Below are positions 16,499 through 24,994 of a stretch of DNA of 64,000 nucleotides, piece after piece. Origin of the DNA: Pseudomonas putida (GTDB taxonomy: Bacteria > Pseudomonadota > Gammaproteobacteria > Pseudomonadales > Pseudomonadaceae); assembly GCF_025905425.1 (NCBI RefSeq), contig NZ_CP109603.1:2268001-2332000 (forward strand), given 5' to 3'. The notes below the pieces were generated by a model. That model was not told the DNA's origin, did not search any database, and saw only the letters and a list, made by a program, of their open reading frames with translations. The stretch's first letter is position 1. The number at the start of each line of letters is the position of its first letter. A program made the position numbers and the translations under genes.

Positions 16499-17791
16499 AT
16501 GCAAACGACAAGTCTCGCCCGCCGCCGCTGGTGGTACATCATCCCGATCGTGTTCGTCACCTACAGCCTGGCCTACCTAGACCGCGCCAACTATGGGTTC
16601 GCCGCAGCGTCCGGCATGGCCGATGACCTGAAGATCACCCCGGTGCTGTCATCGTTGCTGGGGGCGCTGTTTTTCCTGGGTTACTTCTTCTTCCAGGTGC
16701 CGGGCGCCATCTACGCCGAAAAACGCAGCGTGAAGAAGCTGATTTTCGTCAGCCTGATCCTCTGGGGCGGCCTGGCCACCCTGACGGGCATGATCAGCAA
16801 CGTGTACATGCTGATCGGCATCCGCTTTTTGCTCGGGGTGGTGGAGGCGGCGGTGATGCCGGCGATGCTGGTGTACCTCTGCCACTGGTTCACCCGCGCC
16901 GAACGCTCCCGGGCCAACACCTTCCTGATGCTGGGCAACCCGGTGACCATCCTGTGGATGTCGGTGGTGTCGGGCTACCTCATCAAGCACTACGACTGGC
17001 GCTGGATGTTCATCATCGAAGGCTTGCCGGCGGTGATCTGGGCGTTCTTCTGGTGGCGCCTGGTGGATGACCGACCGGCCCAGGTCAATTGGTTGAGTGC
17101 GCAGGAAAAGGCCAGCCTGGAGCAAGCCCTGGCGGCGGAACAGCAGGGCATAAAGCCTGTAAAAAACTACCGCGAGGCGTTCCGCTCGCCCCAGGTGATC
17201 ATCTTGTCGATGCAGTACTTCTGCTGGAGCATCGGTGTCTATGGCTTCGTGCTCTGGTTGCCTTCGATTCTGAAACAGGCGGCGAACGTCGATATCGTGC
17301 AGGCCGGTTGGTTGTCGTCGGTGCCGTACCTGGCGGCGGTGCTGACCATGGTCGGGGTGTCCTGGGCGTCGGACCGCTTGCAGAAGCGCAAGCGATTCGT
17401 CTGGCCACCGTTGTTGATTGCGGCGCTGGCGTTTTACGGTTCATACGCCCTGGGCAGCGAGCACTTCTGGTTGTCCTACGCACTGCTGGTGATTGCCGGC
17501 GCCTGCATGTACGCGCCCTACGGCCCGTTCTTTGCCATCGTTCCGGAAATCCTCCCCAGTAACGTCGCCGGTGGCGCCATGGCCTTGATCAACAGCATGG
17601 GCGCGCTGGGTTCGTTTGGCGGCTCGTGGCTGGTGGGCTACCTCAATGGCGCCACCGGCGGGCCCGGCGCTTCGTATCTGTTCATGTGCGGTGCGCTGCT
17701 GACAGCGGTCGCGCTCACCGCAGCGCTTAAAACCTCACAAACGCCTGGCCGGGCCAAGCGCGGCGGCTCTCACCTGGCAATGAGCCAATAG
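16499..17791 (+). CDS. kguT: KguT, 2-ketogluconate MFS transporter
   Basis: The protein is 430 aa from ATG 16499, 9 nt after AGGAG. Twelve hydrophobic segments are predictable by eye. The start, RRRWWYIIPIVFVTYSLAYL followed by DRANYGFAA, is typical of the anion:cation symporter (ACS/GudP-like) branch of the major facilitator superfamily, which moves sugar acids and phthalate-like anions with protons. It is expected in the inner membrane importing 2-ketogluconate made by the periplasmic dehydrogenase. It follows kguK by 63 bp and precedes kguD by 11 bp. Confidence 0.93.
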   Translation: MQTTSLARRRWWYIIPIVFVTYSLAYLDRANYGFAAASGMADDLKITPVLSSLLGALFFLGYFFFQVPGAIYAEKRSVKKLIFVSLILWGGLATLTGMISNVYMLIGIRFLLGVVEAAVMPAMLVYLCHWFTRAERSRANTFLMLGNPVTILWMSVVSGYLIKHYDWRWMFIIEGLPAVIWAFFWWRLVDDRPAQVNWLSAQEKASLEQALAAEQQGIKPVKNYREAFRSPQVIILSMQYFCWSIGVYGFVLWLPSILKQAANVDIVQAGWLSSVPYLAAVLTMVGVSWASDRLQKRKRFVWPPLLIAALAFYGSYALGSEHFWLSYALLVIAGACMYAPYGPFFAIVPEILPSNVAGGAMALINSMGALGSFGGSWLVGYLNGATGGPGASYLFMCGALLTAVALTAALKTSQTPGRAKRGGSHLAMSQ

Positions 17792-17802
17792 GAAACCCTG
17801 GT

Positions 17803-18777
17803 ATGAAGAAGCGAATCGTCCTTTACAAGCGCCTGTCCGACGACCTCATGGCGCAGTTGCACCAGCAGGTTGATGTGACCTGGGTAGATACCGCACGCCA
17901 GGACGGTCTGGCCCGTTTGCGCGATGCGCTGCCAGGCGCCCATGGGCTGTTGGGCGCGAGCTTGCGCCTGGACAGCGGCCTGCTTGACCTGGCCCCGCAA
18001 CTGAAGGTGATATCCAGTGTGTCGGTGGGGGTGGACAACTACGATATTGCCGACCTGACCCGGCGCGGCATCATGCTGACCAACACGCCCGACGTACTCA
18101 CCGAAACCACCGCTGACACAGGCTTTGCCCTGATCCTGGCCAGTGCGCGTCGGGTCGTGGAGCTGGCGGGGTGGGTGCGTGACGGCCACTGGCAGGCCAA
18201 CCTTGGGCCAGCGCACTTTGGCAGTGATGTGCATGGCAAGACGCTGGGTATCGTTGGCATGGGCCGCATTGGCGAAGCGCTTGCCCGGCGCGGTGCAGCC
18301 GGCTTCGGCATGCGTGTGCTCTACCATAGCCCAAGCGCCAAGCCCGAGGTCGAGGCGCGTTATGCTGCTCGCCATTGCAGCCTTGACGAGCTTCTGAAGC
18401 ACGCGGATTTCGTGTGCCTGACCGTGCCACTGAGTAGCACCACCGAAGGCCTGATCGGTGCACGCGAACTGGCGCTGATGAAGCCTGAGGCGTTTCTGGT
18501 GAACATTGCGCGTGGGCGCGTGGTAGACGAAACCGCGCTGATAGCGGCCTTGCGTGAAAAACGCATCCGCGGCGCCGGCCTGGATGTGTTCGTTCAGGAG
18601 CCGTTGCCGAGCGACTCGCCACTGCTGCAACTCGATAACGTGGTGGCGACCCCGCATATCGGCTCGGCAACGCACGATACCCGCGAGGCCATGGCGCGCT
18701 GTGCAGTCAGCAACCTGCTCAGCGCGCTGGCCGGTGAGCGCCCGGCAAACCTAGTGAACCCAACGCCTGGGCGTTGA
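17803..18777 (+). CDS. kguD: 2-keto-6-phosphogluconate reductase (D-2-hydroxyacid dehydrogenase family)
   Basis: The protein is 324 aa. The NAD(P)-binding motif is GIVGMGRIGEALARR (GxGxxG). Catalytic residues of the family are present: arginine in VNIARGRVVDE, glutamate in DVFVQEPL and histidine in ATPHIGSAT. It reduces 2-keto-6-phosphogluconate to 6-phosphogluconate, which enters the Entner-Doudoroff pathway. It is the last gene of the kgu operon and ends 18 bp from the stop of the convergent endonuclease gene; no clear terminator hairpin is visible in that short gap. Confidence 0.92.
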   Translation: MKKRIVLYKRLSDDLMAQLHQQVDVTWVDTARQDGLARLRDALPGAHGLLGASLRLDSGLLDLAPQLKVISSVSVGVDNYDIADLTRRGIMLTNTPDVLTETTADTGFALILASARRVVELAGWVRDGHWQANLGPAHFGSDVHGKTLGIVGMGRIGEALARRGAAGFGMRVLYHSPSAKPEVEARYAARHCSLDELLKHADFVCLTVPLSSTTEGLIGARELALMKPEAFLVNIARGRVVDETALIAALREKRIRGAGLDVFVQEPLPSDSPLLQLDNVVATPHIGSATHDTREAMARCAVSNLLSALAGERPANLVNPTPGR

Positions 18778-18795
18778 TGCATCAAGGCGCAGCGG

Positions 18796-19761
18796 CTAGC
18801 GGCAGTTGCCCGCTTTGCGATAGCCCGCCGCTTGCGCCTCACCTTCGGAACCGAACATCACCTGGTTCTTCGAGCCCACCTGGGTGTAACCCGGGCAACC
18901 GTTGGCCAGGTGATAGACATGGCTGTTGCGGTTACCGAGCACGGCGCCGGTTGCCGCAGTGCTGGCCAGGCTGGGCTTGACCGCTTGCGGGGTGGGCTTG
19001 GCCGGTGTGGCTTGCACAACGCCACTGCCAACCGGCTTGTAGTCGGCGGTCCATTTGCGTTCGCCGGTCACGAACGGGTTGGCGTGGCCCATGATGGCGG
19101 CGATGCGCCGGTCACGCTCTTTTTCCCAGGCTGAGACGGGGTGCTGTTTGTCCCACGCCATCAGCAGTTGTTGCTGCTGACGCGACATGTTCAGCTTGTA
19201 GCGGTCGAACATGTAGAAGGTGGTACGGGCAACCAGGCCTTTGACTTCGTCACGCGGTTCGGCGGCGCGCTGCACGAAATCGACCTTGGTCGGGCATTGA
19301 CCATATTGGCCAGCATTGCCCGACACCATGCCGTAGTTGAAGTTGCTGCGATCACCGTTGACCTCGCCCACAGCCGGGTAGAGGTTGAACAGGTCGGCTT
19401 CCATGGCCCGGAAGACCGGATCGTCGTCGACACAGTGCTCACGACCGCCGTTCTTCCAGCACTGGCGCTGATTGCCGAAGGTATAGGCGGGCACGATGTG
19501 TTCCCACTCGGTACGTTCGGCACGGTTTTGCTGCTTTCGGGTTTCGTAACCGCACGAGGCGGCATCGATGCGCCCACCCGACTTGCCCACCCAGGTCCAT
19601 TTGCAGCCGCAATACAGGTCGCCCATGGCGCTGCTTGCCTGGTCCAGGTAGATCTTCTGTTTAGCGACGACCTTGGCTTCGGTGAAGGTCGAAGGCGGGT
19701 TGGCGAAGGCGGGGAGGTTGACGGCGAGGAGCAGGGATACGGCGTAGAGCAGTTTTTTCAT
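18796..19761 (-). CDS. endA: Secreted endonuclease I (EndA/NucM family) with C-terminal metal-binding-like domain
   Basis: The protein is 321 aa with a signal peptide (MKKLLYAVSLLLAVNLPAFA). The nuclease core has the expected cysteines and motif: YCGCKWTWVGKSGGR, RTEWEHIVPAYTFG with the catalytic histidine, DLFNLYPAVGEVNGDRSN, and FNYGMVSG. It degrades extracellular or periplasmic DNA with Mg2+. After a proline/alanine linker (about residues 250-275) there is an extra domain, SHVYHLANGCPGYTQV and AAGYRKAGNC, resembling the small cysteine/histidine unit found appended to several secreted nucleases. Most EndA proteins lack it. It is convergent with kguD. Confidence 0.92.
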   Translation of the reverse strand: MKKLLYAVSLLLAVNLPAFANPPSTFTEAKVVAKQKIYLDQASSAMGDLYCGCKWTWVGKSGGRIDAASCGYETRKQQNRAERTEWEHIVPAYTFGNQRQCWKNGGREHCVDDDPVFRAMEADLFNLYPAVGEVNGDRSNFNYGMVSGNAGQYGQCPTKVDFVQRAAEPRDEVKGLVARTTFYMFDRYKLNMSRQQQQLLMAWDKQHPVSAWEKERDRRIAAIMGHANPFVTGERKWTADYKPVGSGVVQATPAKPTPQAVKPSLASTAATGAVLGNRNSHVYHLANGCPGYTQVGSKNQVMFGSEGEAQAAGYRKAGNCR

Positions 19762-20103
19762 GGGGGAAAGCAGATTTCAGAGACGGGCGTGCATTGTAAT
19801 CAAAAAAAGCCTAAGCATTTGATTTTACTGGGTTGTATGAGGTCGTCTCGACCGGCGACCCCGCCCTGATAGGCTGACGCTGCTGGGCTGGGTGAAAACT
19901 ACCCATTGCTGTTCATCTTTGGTGCATATTTGCCTTTATTTAAGGCAGCAAGCACACACCGAATCCGCCAATCCTTGCTTAACTGTGCATGTTGCACAGT
20001 TAATGTTGTGCCGTTCGCCTCGGGTTTCGGTGGTCAAGGCTCACTGTTAAACCGGCCCGCATATTGCTCTATCTGCTCCAACTACCACCCGGAGCCCCGT
20101 GCA
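19762..20103. other. Divergent intergenic region, endA / codB
   Basis: These 342 bases carry the endA promoter on one strand and the codB promoter on the other. The notable element is the palindrome at 19979-20003. The codB reading frame is open further upstream to 19906, but only ATG 20104 has a ribosome site (GGAG) and the known CodB start. No small gene was seen. Confidence 0.6.
19979..20003. promoter_or_regulatory. 25-bp palindrome upstream of codB, probable operator
   Basis: Perfect arms TTAACTGTGCA (19979-19989) and TGCACAGTTAA (19993-20003) are separated by TGT. It lies 101 bp before the codB ATG and is AT-rich compared with the surroundings, with no T-run after it, so it looks like a dimeric regulator site rather than a terminator. 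The PucR-type protein encoded in the operon is a candidate ligand; that is inference. Confidence 0.6.
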
Positions 20104-21369
20104 ATGAGCTCACCTACCGAATTCCCGCTTTGCGAAGCCCCGCCATCTTCGCGCAAGGGCCTGCTACCCATTGCGATGGTGCTGTTCAGCTTCACCTTCT
20201 TCACCGGCACGATGTTCGCTGGCGGCAAGCTGGGCATGGCCTTCAACTTTGTCGACATGCTGTGGGTTGCCACGCTCGGCAACACGTTGCTGGCCTTGTA
20301 CGCCGCTACCCTGGCGTTCATCGCTTCACGCAGCGGGCTCAACACCGTACTGATGGGCCGCTTCTGCTTCGGCGAAGCGGGCAGCCGGCTTTCGGATTTT
20401 TTGCTGGGTTTCGCCGAGCTCGGCTGGTACGCCTGGGGCACGGCGACCGTGGCGATCGTGCTGGTCAAACTGCTGGGGCTGGCAGGTGGCTTTACGGTGC
20501 CGTTGATGGTGCTGTTCGGCCTTGGTTTCAGCATCACGGCCATCATTGGCTTCAAAGGGCTTGACCTGCTGTCACGGGTTTCGGTGCCGTTGATGTTTAC
20601 GCTGCTGCTGGTGTCGATGTACATCGCCACCCGCGATGCCGGCGGGTTTGCGGGGCTGGTAGCCGTGGTGCCGCACGAGACCATGACCTTTTCAGCCGCA
20701 GTGACCATGGTCTTCGGCACCTTCGCCAGTGGCGCTACCCAAGCCACCAACTGGACCCGCCTGGCGCGTAGCGGACGGGTGGCGGTGGTGGCCAGCATCG
20801 TCGCCTTTCTGCTTGGCAACGGCCTGATGGTGGTGGCCGGAGCCTGGTGCGCGATGGTGTATCAGCAGGCTGACATCGTCGAGGTGATGATGCTGCAAGG
20901 CCTCTCGTTTGCGGCGGTGGTGATGCTGTGCCTGAACCTGTGGACGATCCAGGGCCCGACCATCTACAACGTGTCGGCAGCCGCCTGCCATCTGCTGCGC
21001 AGTGAACGCCGGCGTACCGCAACGCTGGTAGCGGCCGGGGTAGGGATTGTGCTGGCCATCGGCGGCATGTACGAAATGCTGATCCCGTTCCTGGTGCTGT
21101 TGGGCTCGGTCATACCGCCGGTGGGCGGCGTGATCATGGCCGACTTCTGGTACCGCCATCGCGGCCAGTATCCGGCATTGGCCACGGTGGCCCTGCCGCG
21201 CTACAACCTGATTGGGCTTTTCGCTTATGCCGTCGGTGCGGTACTGGCGTATGCCTCGCCCTGGGTCGCGCCGCTGGTGGGCATTGGCGCTTCGGCGCTG
21301 TGCTACATCCTCATGCTTGAGCTGAACGGGCGGCGCCGCCTGGCAGGCGAGGCAGGTGTCGAACCGTGA
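20104..21369 (+). CDS. codB: Cytosine permease (NCS1 family)
   Basis: The protein is 421 aa from ATG 20104 after GGAG. About twelve membrane segments are visible. NCS1/CodB features include FTFFTGTMFAGGKLGMAFNF near the N-terminus, FGTFASGATQATNWTRLAR in the middle and IPPVGGVIMADFWYRHRGQY near the C-terminus. It imports cytosine with sodium or protons into the cytoplasm, where the CodA homologue encoded two genes downstream deaminates it to uracil. The TGA overlaps the GTG start of the PucR-type regulator (GTGA), so the regulator is translated in step with the transporter. Confidence 0.9.
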   Translation: MSSPTEFPLCEAPPSSRKGLLPIAMVLFSFTFFTGTMFAGGKLGMAFNFVDMLWVATLGNTLLALYAATLAFIASRSGLNTVLMGRFCFGEAGSRLSDFLLGFAELGWYAWGTATVAIVLVKLLGLAGGFTVPLMVLFGLGFSITAIIGFKGLDLLSRVSVPLMFTLLLVSMYIATRDAGGFAGLVAVVPHETMTFSAAVTMVFGTFASGATQATNWTRLARSGRVAVVASIVAFLLGNGLMVVAGAWCAMVYQQADIVEVMMLQGLSFAAVVMLCLNLWTIQGPTIYNVSAAACHLLRSERRRTATLVAAGVGIVLAIGGMYEMLIPFLVLLGSVIPPVGGVIMADFWYRHRGQYPALATVALPRYNLIGLFAYAVGAVLAYASPWVAPLVGIGASALCYILMLELNGRRRLAGEAGVEP

Positions 21370-22583
21370 GCCTGGCGCTGGATGAAATCCTCCACCTGCC
21401 CGGCCTGCAGGACATGGCCGTTCGTGCTGGCGCGCGCAACCTGCAGCGGCGGGTGCGCTGGCCATACGTAGCGGAGAACGAAGGCATCGCCGAGTGGGTG
21501 ATGGGCGGCGAGCTGGTGTTCGTCACGGGCATCAATCACCCTCGCGGCGAGGCCAACCTGCTGAGCCTGGTGGAGGACGGCGAGGCAGTGGGCATCGCGG
21601 GCATGGTCATTCTCACCGGGGGTACTTTTATCCAGCGCATCCCGCCAGCGGTACTGGCGCGCGCCGAGCAACTGGGCTTGCCGTTGATCGAGCAGCCCTA
21701 TGCGCTGAAGATGGTTGTGGTCACCCACTTGATCGGCACGGCATTGGTGCAGATGACGCAGGTGCGGCGCTCGCGCAACGATATTCTGGGCCAGTTGCTG
21801 ACCGGAGACTACCCAAGCCTGGCGATTGCCCGGCAGCGGGCGGCGCACCTGGCGTTGGCGCTGGACGAGCCGCGGCGCCTGCTGGCGCTGCGCTTGTCGG
21901 GCGTCGATGGCTTGTTCGAACGCCTCGGCCTGGCTCAAGGCGAGCGCGTATGGCAAGGCGTTCGCCAAGCCCTGGAAGACCAGCTTGAGGCGTGGTGCCG
22001 TGGCCGGCCGGGAACCGTGACCGCGCACTTGCCGGGTGACCTGTTCGTGATGCTGCTGCCCGACGCGCCGGAGCTGCCTGCTACCCTGGCCGCGCTGCAT
22101 CGGCAATTGACCCCCGTGGCGGGGGCGTTGGGCCTGTACATGGGCCTGTCGAGCCTGGCCGAGGATTGCGCCCACTACCGCCAGGCACTGAACGAAGCAC
22201 GTCAGGCCCTGGAAGTGGCGCAGAATCTGCGCCCGGCCAATGGTTTTTGCGACTTCAGCGAACTGGGCGTACTGCGCCTGCTGCAGGGCATCGTCGATCA
22301 CTCGCTGATCGACGATTTCGTGGCCCAGACACTAGGCCCGTTGATCACACCCGGGCGCAAGCACCCCGATACCCTGGTGCATACCCTCGATGCCCTGCTC
22401 AAGGAGAACGGCAATGGCCTGAAGGCCGCCCAACGCCTGGGGTTGCACCGCAATACCATCAACCAACGCATTCAACGCATCGAACAACTGAGCGGGCAGT
22501 CATTGGACGACCCGCTTTTTCGTATGAACGCTTCGGTGGCCATGCTGGTGTGGCGCATGACCGAAGCCCAAGGCAAGGAGTAA
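21366..22583 (+). CDS. PucR-family transcriptional regulator of the cod operon
   Basis: The protein is 405 aa from GTG 21366, which overlaps the codB stop. The N-terminal PucR domain reads SLALDEILHLPGLQDMAVRA and continues with ELVFVTGINHPRGEA. The C-terminal PucR-type helix-turn-helix is KENGNGLKAAQRLGLHRNTI followed by NQRIQRIEQLSGQSLDDP. Such regulators sense purine or pyrimidine breakdown intermediates and usually activate their neighbours. Being inside the codB-codA operon it most likely controls it, perhaps at the palindrome 19979-20003. The ligand is unknown. Confidence 0.88.
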   Translation: MSLALDEILHLPGLQDMAVRAGARNLQRRVRWPYVAENEGIAEWVMGGELVFVTGINHPRGEANLLSLVEDGEAVGIAGMVILTGGTFIQRIPPAVLARAEQLGLPLIEQPYALKMVVVTHLIGTALVQMTQVRRSRNDILGQLLTGDYPSLAIARQRAAHLALALDEPRRLLALRLSGVDGLFERLGLAQGERVWQGVRQALEDQLEAWCRGRPGTVTAHLPGDLFVMLLPDAPELPATLAALHRQLTPVAGALGLYMGLSSLAEDCAHYRQALNEARQALEVAQNLRPANGFCDFSELGVLRLLQGIVDHSLIDDFVAQTLGPLITPGRKHPDTLVHTLDALLKENGNGLKAAQRLGLHRNTINQRIQRIEQLSGQSLDDPLFRMNASVAMLVWRMTEAQGKE

Positions 22584-22587
22584 CTCC

Positions 22588-23829
22588 ATGAACATCATCA
22601 ACGCACGCTTGCGTGGCAAGGCTGGCCTGTTTCGTATCGAACTCAACGGCGACCGTATCGCCACTATCCAGTCCCAGGCTGACGCGGTGGCACTGGGTGC
22701 CCCCGGTGACCTGGATGCCAAGCAGAATCTGGTGGTGGCCCCCTTTGTCGAACCGCACATTCATCTGGACGCCACCCTTACTGCCGGCGAGCCGAAGTGG
22801 AACATGAGCGGCACCTTGTTCGAAGGCATCGAACGCTGGGCCGAGCGCAAGGAAATCACCACCCACGAGGACATCAAGACCCGCGCCACGAAGACCATCG
22901 GCATGCTGGTTGACCATGGCATTCAGCACGTACGCACCCATGTGGATGTCACCGCCCCCAAGCTCACGGCGCTCAAGGCCATGGTCGAGGTGCGTGAAGA
23001 GGTGCGCCACCTGGTCGACCTGCAGATTGTCGCCTTCCCCCAGGAGGGCATCGAGTCGTACGCCAACGGCCGGGCGCTGATGACCGAAGCGGTGGCCATT
23101 GGTGCCGATGTGGTCGGCGGCATTCCGCATTTCGAGAACACCCGCGACCAGGGCGTGTCATCGATCAAGTTCCTGATGGACCTGGCCGAGCGTACCGGCT
23201 GCCTGGTAGACGTGCACTGCGACGAAACCGACGACCCGCAGTCGCGCTTTCTTGAGGTGCTGGCCGAAGAGGCCCGCGTGCGCGACATGGGCGCCCGGGT
23301 CACGGCCAGCCATACCGTAGCGATGGGGTCCTACGACAACGCCTACTGCTACAAGCTGTTCCGTTTGCTCAAGTTGTCGGGCATCAACTTCGTCTCGTGC
23401 CCAACCGAAAGCATCCACCTGCAAGGGCGCTTTGAGAGCTACCCCAAGCGCCGCGGTGTTACCCGCGTGGCGGAAATCGACCGTGCGGGCATGAACGTAT
23501 GCTTTGGCCAGGATTCGATCGTCGACCCGTGGTACCCGTTGGGCAACGGCAACATCCTGCGCATTCTTGAAGCTGGGCTGCACATTTGCCACATGCTCGG
23601 GTACGAAGACTTGCAGCGCTGCCTGGACCTGATCACCGACAACAGTGCGCGCACGCTGAACCTGGGTGATCGTTACGGCATCGAGGTCGGGCGGCCGGCC
23701 AACCTGCTGCTGTTGTCGGCGCCGGATGACTACGAGATGGTGCGCAGCCAAGGGCATGCACTGGTGTCGGTGCGTAATGGCAAGGTGCTGATGCGGCGTA
23801 CGCCGGCGCAGGTCGAACGCTTGGCCTGA
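22588..23829 (+). CDS. codA: Cytosine deaminase (CodA-like)
   Basis: The protein is 413 aa, amidohydrolase fold. Metal and catalytic residues align with E. coli CodA at an offset of 4: H57 and H59 (VEPHIHLD), Q152 (FPQEG), H210 and E213 (VHCDET) and D309 (CFGQDS). It hydrolyses cytosine to uracil and ammonia in the cytoplasm. E. coli Asp314, which shapes the substrate pocket, is Ser310 here (GQDSIVDPWYP). Serine at this site is known from engineered E. coli variants with altered preference for 5-fluorocytosine. The gene follows the PucR gene by 4 bp. A related pyrimidine or pterin substrate is possible. Confidence 0.9.
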   Translation: MNIINARLRGKAGLFRIELNGDRIATIQSQADAVALGAPGDLDAKQNLVVAPFVEPHIHLDATLTAGEPKWNMSGTLFEGIERWAERKEITTHEDIKTRATKTIGMLVDHGIQHVRTHVDVTAPKLTALKAMVEVREEVRHLVDLQIVAFPQEGIESYANGRALMTEAVAIGADVVGGIPHFENTRDQGVSSIKFLMDLAERTGCLVDVHCDETDDPQSRFLEVLAEEARVRDMGARVTASHTVAMGSYDNAYCYKLFRLLKLSGINFVSCPTESIHLQGRFESYPKRRGVTRVAEIDRAGMNVCFGQDSIVDPWYPLGNGNILRILEAGLHICHMLGYEDLQRCLDLITDNSARTLNLGDRYGIEVGRPANLLLLSAPDDYEMVRSQGHALVSVRNGKVLMRRTPAQVERLA

Positions 23830-23863
23830 CATCGCTGACACTTTATTGAACGCCCTGGACGTA

Positions 23864-24994
23864 TCAGGGCAACCCCAGCCCCCCCTCAAACGCTGTTTGC
23901 AGATCCCGCTCGGGTATTTCCCATATCAGCAGCTTCGGGGGCGTTTCAAGAAATGCTGGGCTGGCAAAATAGGCCTTGGCAGCGCCGGAAAACTCACCGC
24001 CTTCCTTGGCGAAGTTCCCCACCGGTGCACCCAGCGCCAGTTGCAGATAACCGGCAAAACCGGAGTTGTGGGAGAACGATGTGCCGATCAGCGCCACGTT
24101 TGGCAGGGCGCTGTCGCCAAACAAGTCATCGAGGTCGTCGTCGCTGGGCTGCAGGTCCAGGGCCTGAACCTGCGACACAACCACCTGCTCGACGGGAGGT
24201 TGCAGCGCAAGCGGCAACCAATCGATGCCGGCCAGGCGCACCAGGTCGCCGGGGCGGGGGGCGGCAGGGGCCTGCGCAAGCTCGAAAGCTTGCCGTGGGG
24301 AGGGCACTACCTCAAGCGCTGCAATAGCTTGCGCGACAAACGTGGCAGCGGCTTGTGCTCCGGCCTCGCTCCAATGGCTGTCGGTTCGCAAATACGCCCG
24401 CTTGCCAAGCACCGTCAAGCGCTCGCCCAGGTCAAGGGCGGGCACGCCGCCGGCCTCCAGTAGCCCCCGCCATTGCACCACGCGCGATGCAAAACTGGCC
24501 GGGCGGTACAGGTGACACAGGGCGGTGCTGGCGACTCTGCTTTTATCCGGCACGATCGCCACCAGCAACTGGATACCCCGTTGTGCCAACGCCTGGCGCA
24601 AGCGGATAACGGCCTGGGCCTTGGCCCGGGCATTGTGCTCAGCCTGGGGCTGCATGTGCAGCTCGTCGGTGAGGAACAGCCAGCCAGGGCAACCCTCGCG
24701 CACGCGTGGGCCCAGGTCGGCCATCAGTAACCAACGGCTGCCGCGCTCCAGGTCGGCGGCGTGCTGCGGCAGCGGCGCCTCAGGCAACTGCTTGGCCAGG
24801 TGGTGAGTGAGTTCGCCATGCAGCAGTGCATCGCGGTCCAGGTTGGGTGCCAGCCAGGCGATGGGTTTGCGCAACAACCAGGCACACGAGAGCAACGCGC
24901 CCACCAGGAACAGGACGAACAAGTAACCCGCGAGGGCGCTGGTGCGTAGGGCCAGAGGGGATGGCGGTGGTGCAGTTTCAGGCGTCTTGTTCAT
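23864..24994 (-). CDS. wssI: WssI, AlgJ/AlgX-like cellulose O-acetyltransferase (SGNH-like)
   Basis: The protein is 376 aa from ATG 24994, which overlaps the wssH stop as TGATG. An N-terminal membrane anchor (AGYLFVLFLVGALLSCAWLL) is followed by a periplasmic AlgJ/AlgX N-like domain: GWLFLTDELH, VAIVPDKSRV, LRTDSHWSEAGAQAAA (the DxH pair) and NVALIGTSFSHNSGFAGYL (GTS block with the nucleophilic serine). It is expected to transfer acetyl groups, delivered through the WssH membrane channel, onto cellulose in the periplasm. It is the last gene of the wss operon, ending 34 bp from the convergent codA. Confidence 0.88.
   Translation of the reverse strand: MNKTPETAPPPSPLALRTSALAGYLFVLFLVGALLSCAWLLRKPIAWLAPNLDRDALLHGELTHHLAKQLPEAPLPQHAADLERGSRWLLMADLGPRVREGCPGWLFLTDELHMQPQAEHNARAKAQAVIRLRQALAQRGIQLLVAIVPDKSRVASTALCHLYRPASFASRVVQWRGLLEAGGVPALDLGERLTVLGKRAYLRTDSHWSEAGAQAAATFVAQAIAALEVVPSPRQAFELAQAPAAPRPGDLVRLAGIDWLPLALQPPVEQVVVSQVQALDLQPSDDDLDDLFGDSALPNVALIGTSFSHNSGFAGYLQLALGAPVGNFAKEGGEFSGAAKAYFASPAFLETPPKLLIWEIPERDLQTAFEGGLGLP

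Noticed and set aside
23852..23870. Terminator hairpin GCCCTG...CAGGGC between codA and wssI
   Set aside because: Six-base stem without a T-run, overlapping the end of wssI; too weak to call.
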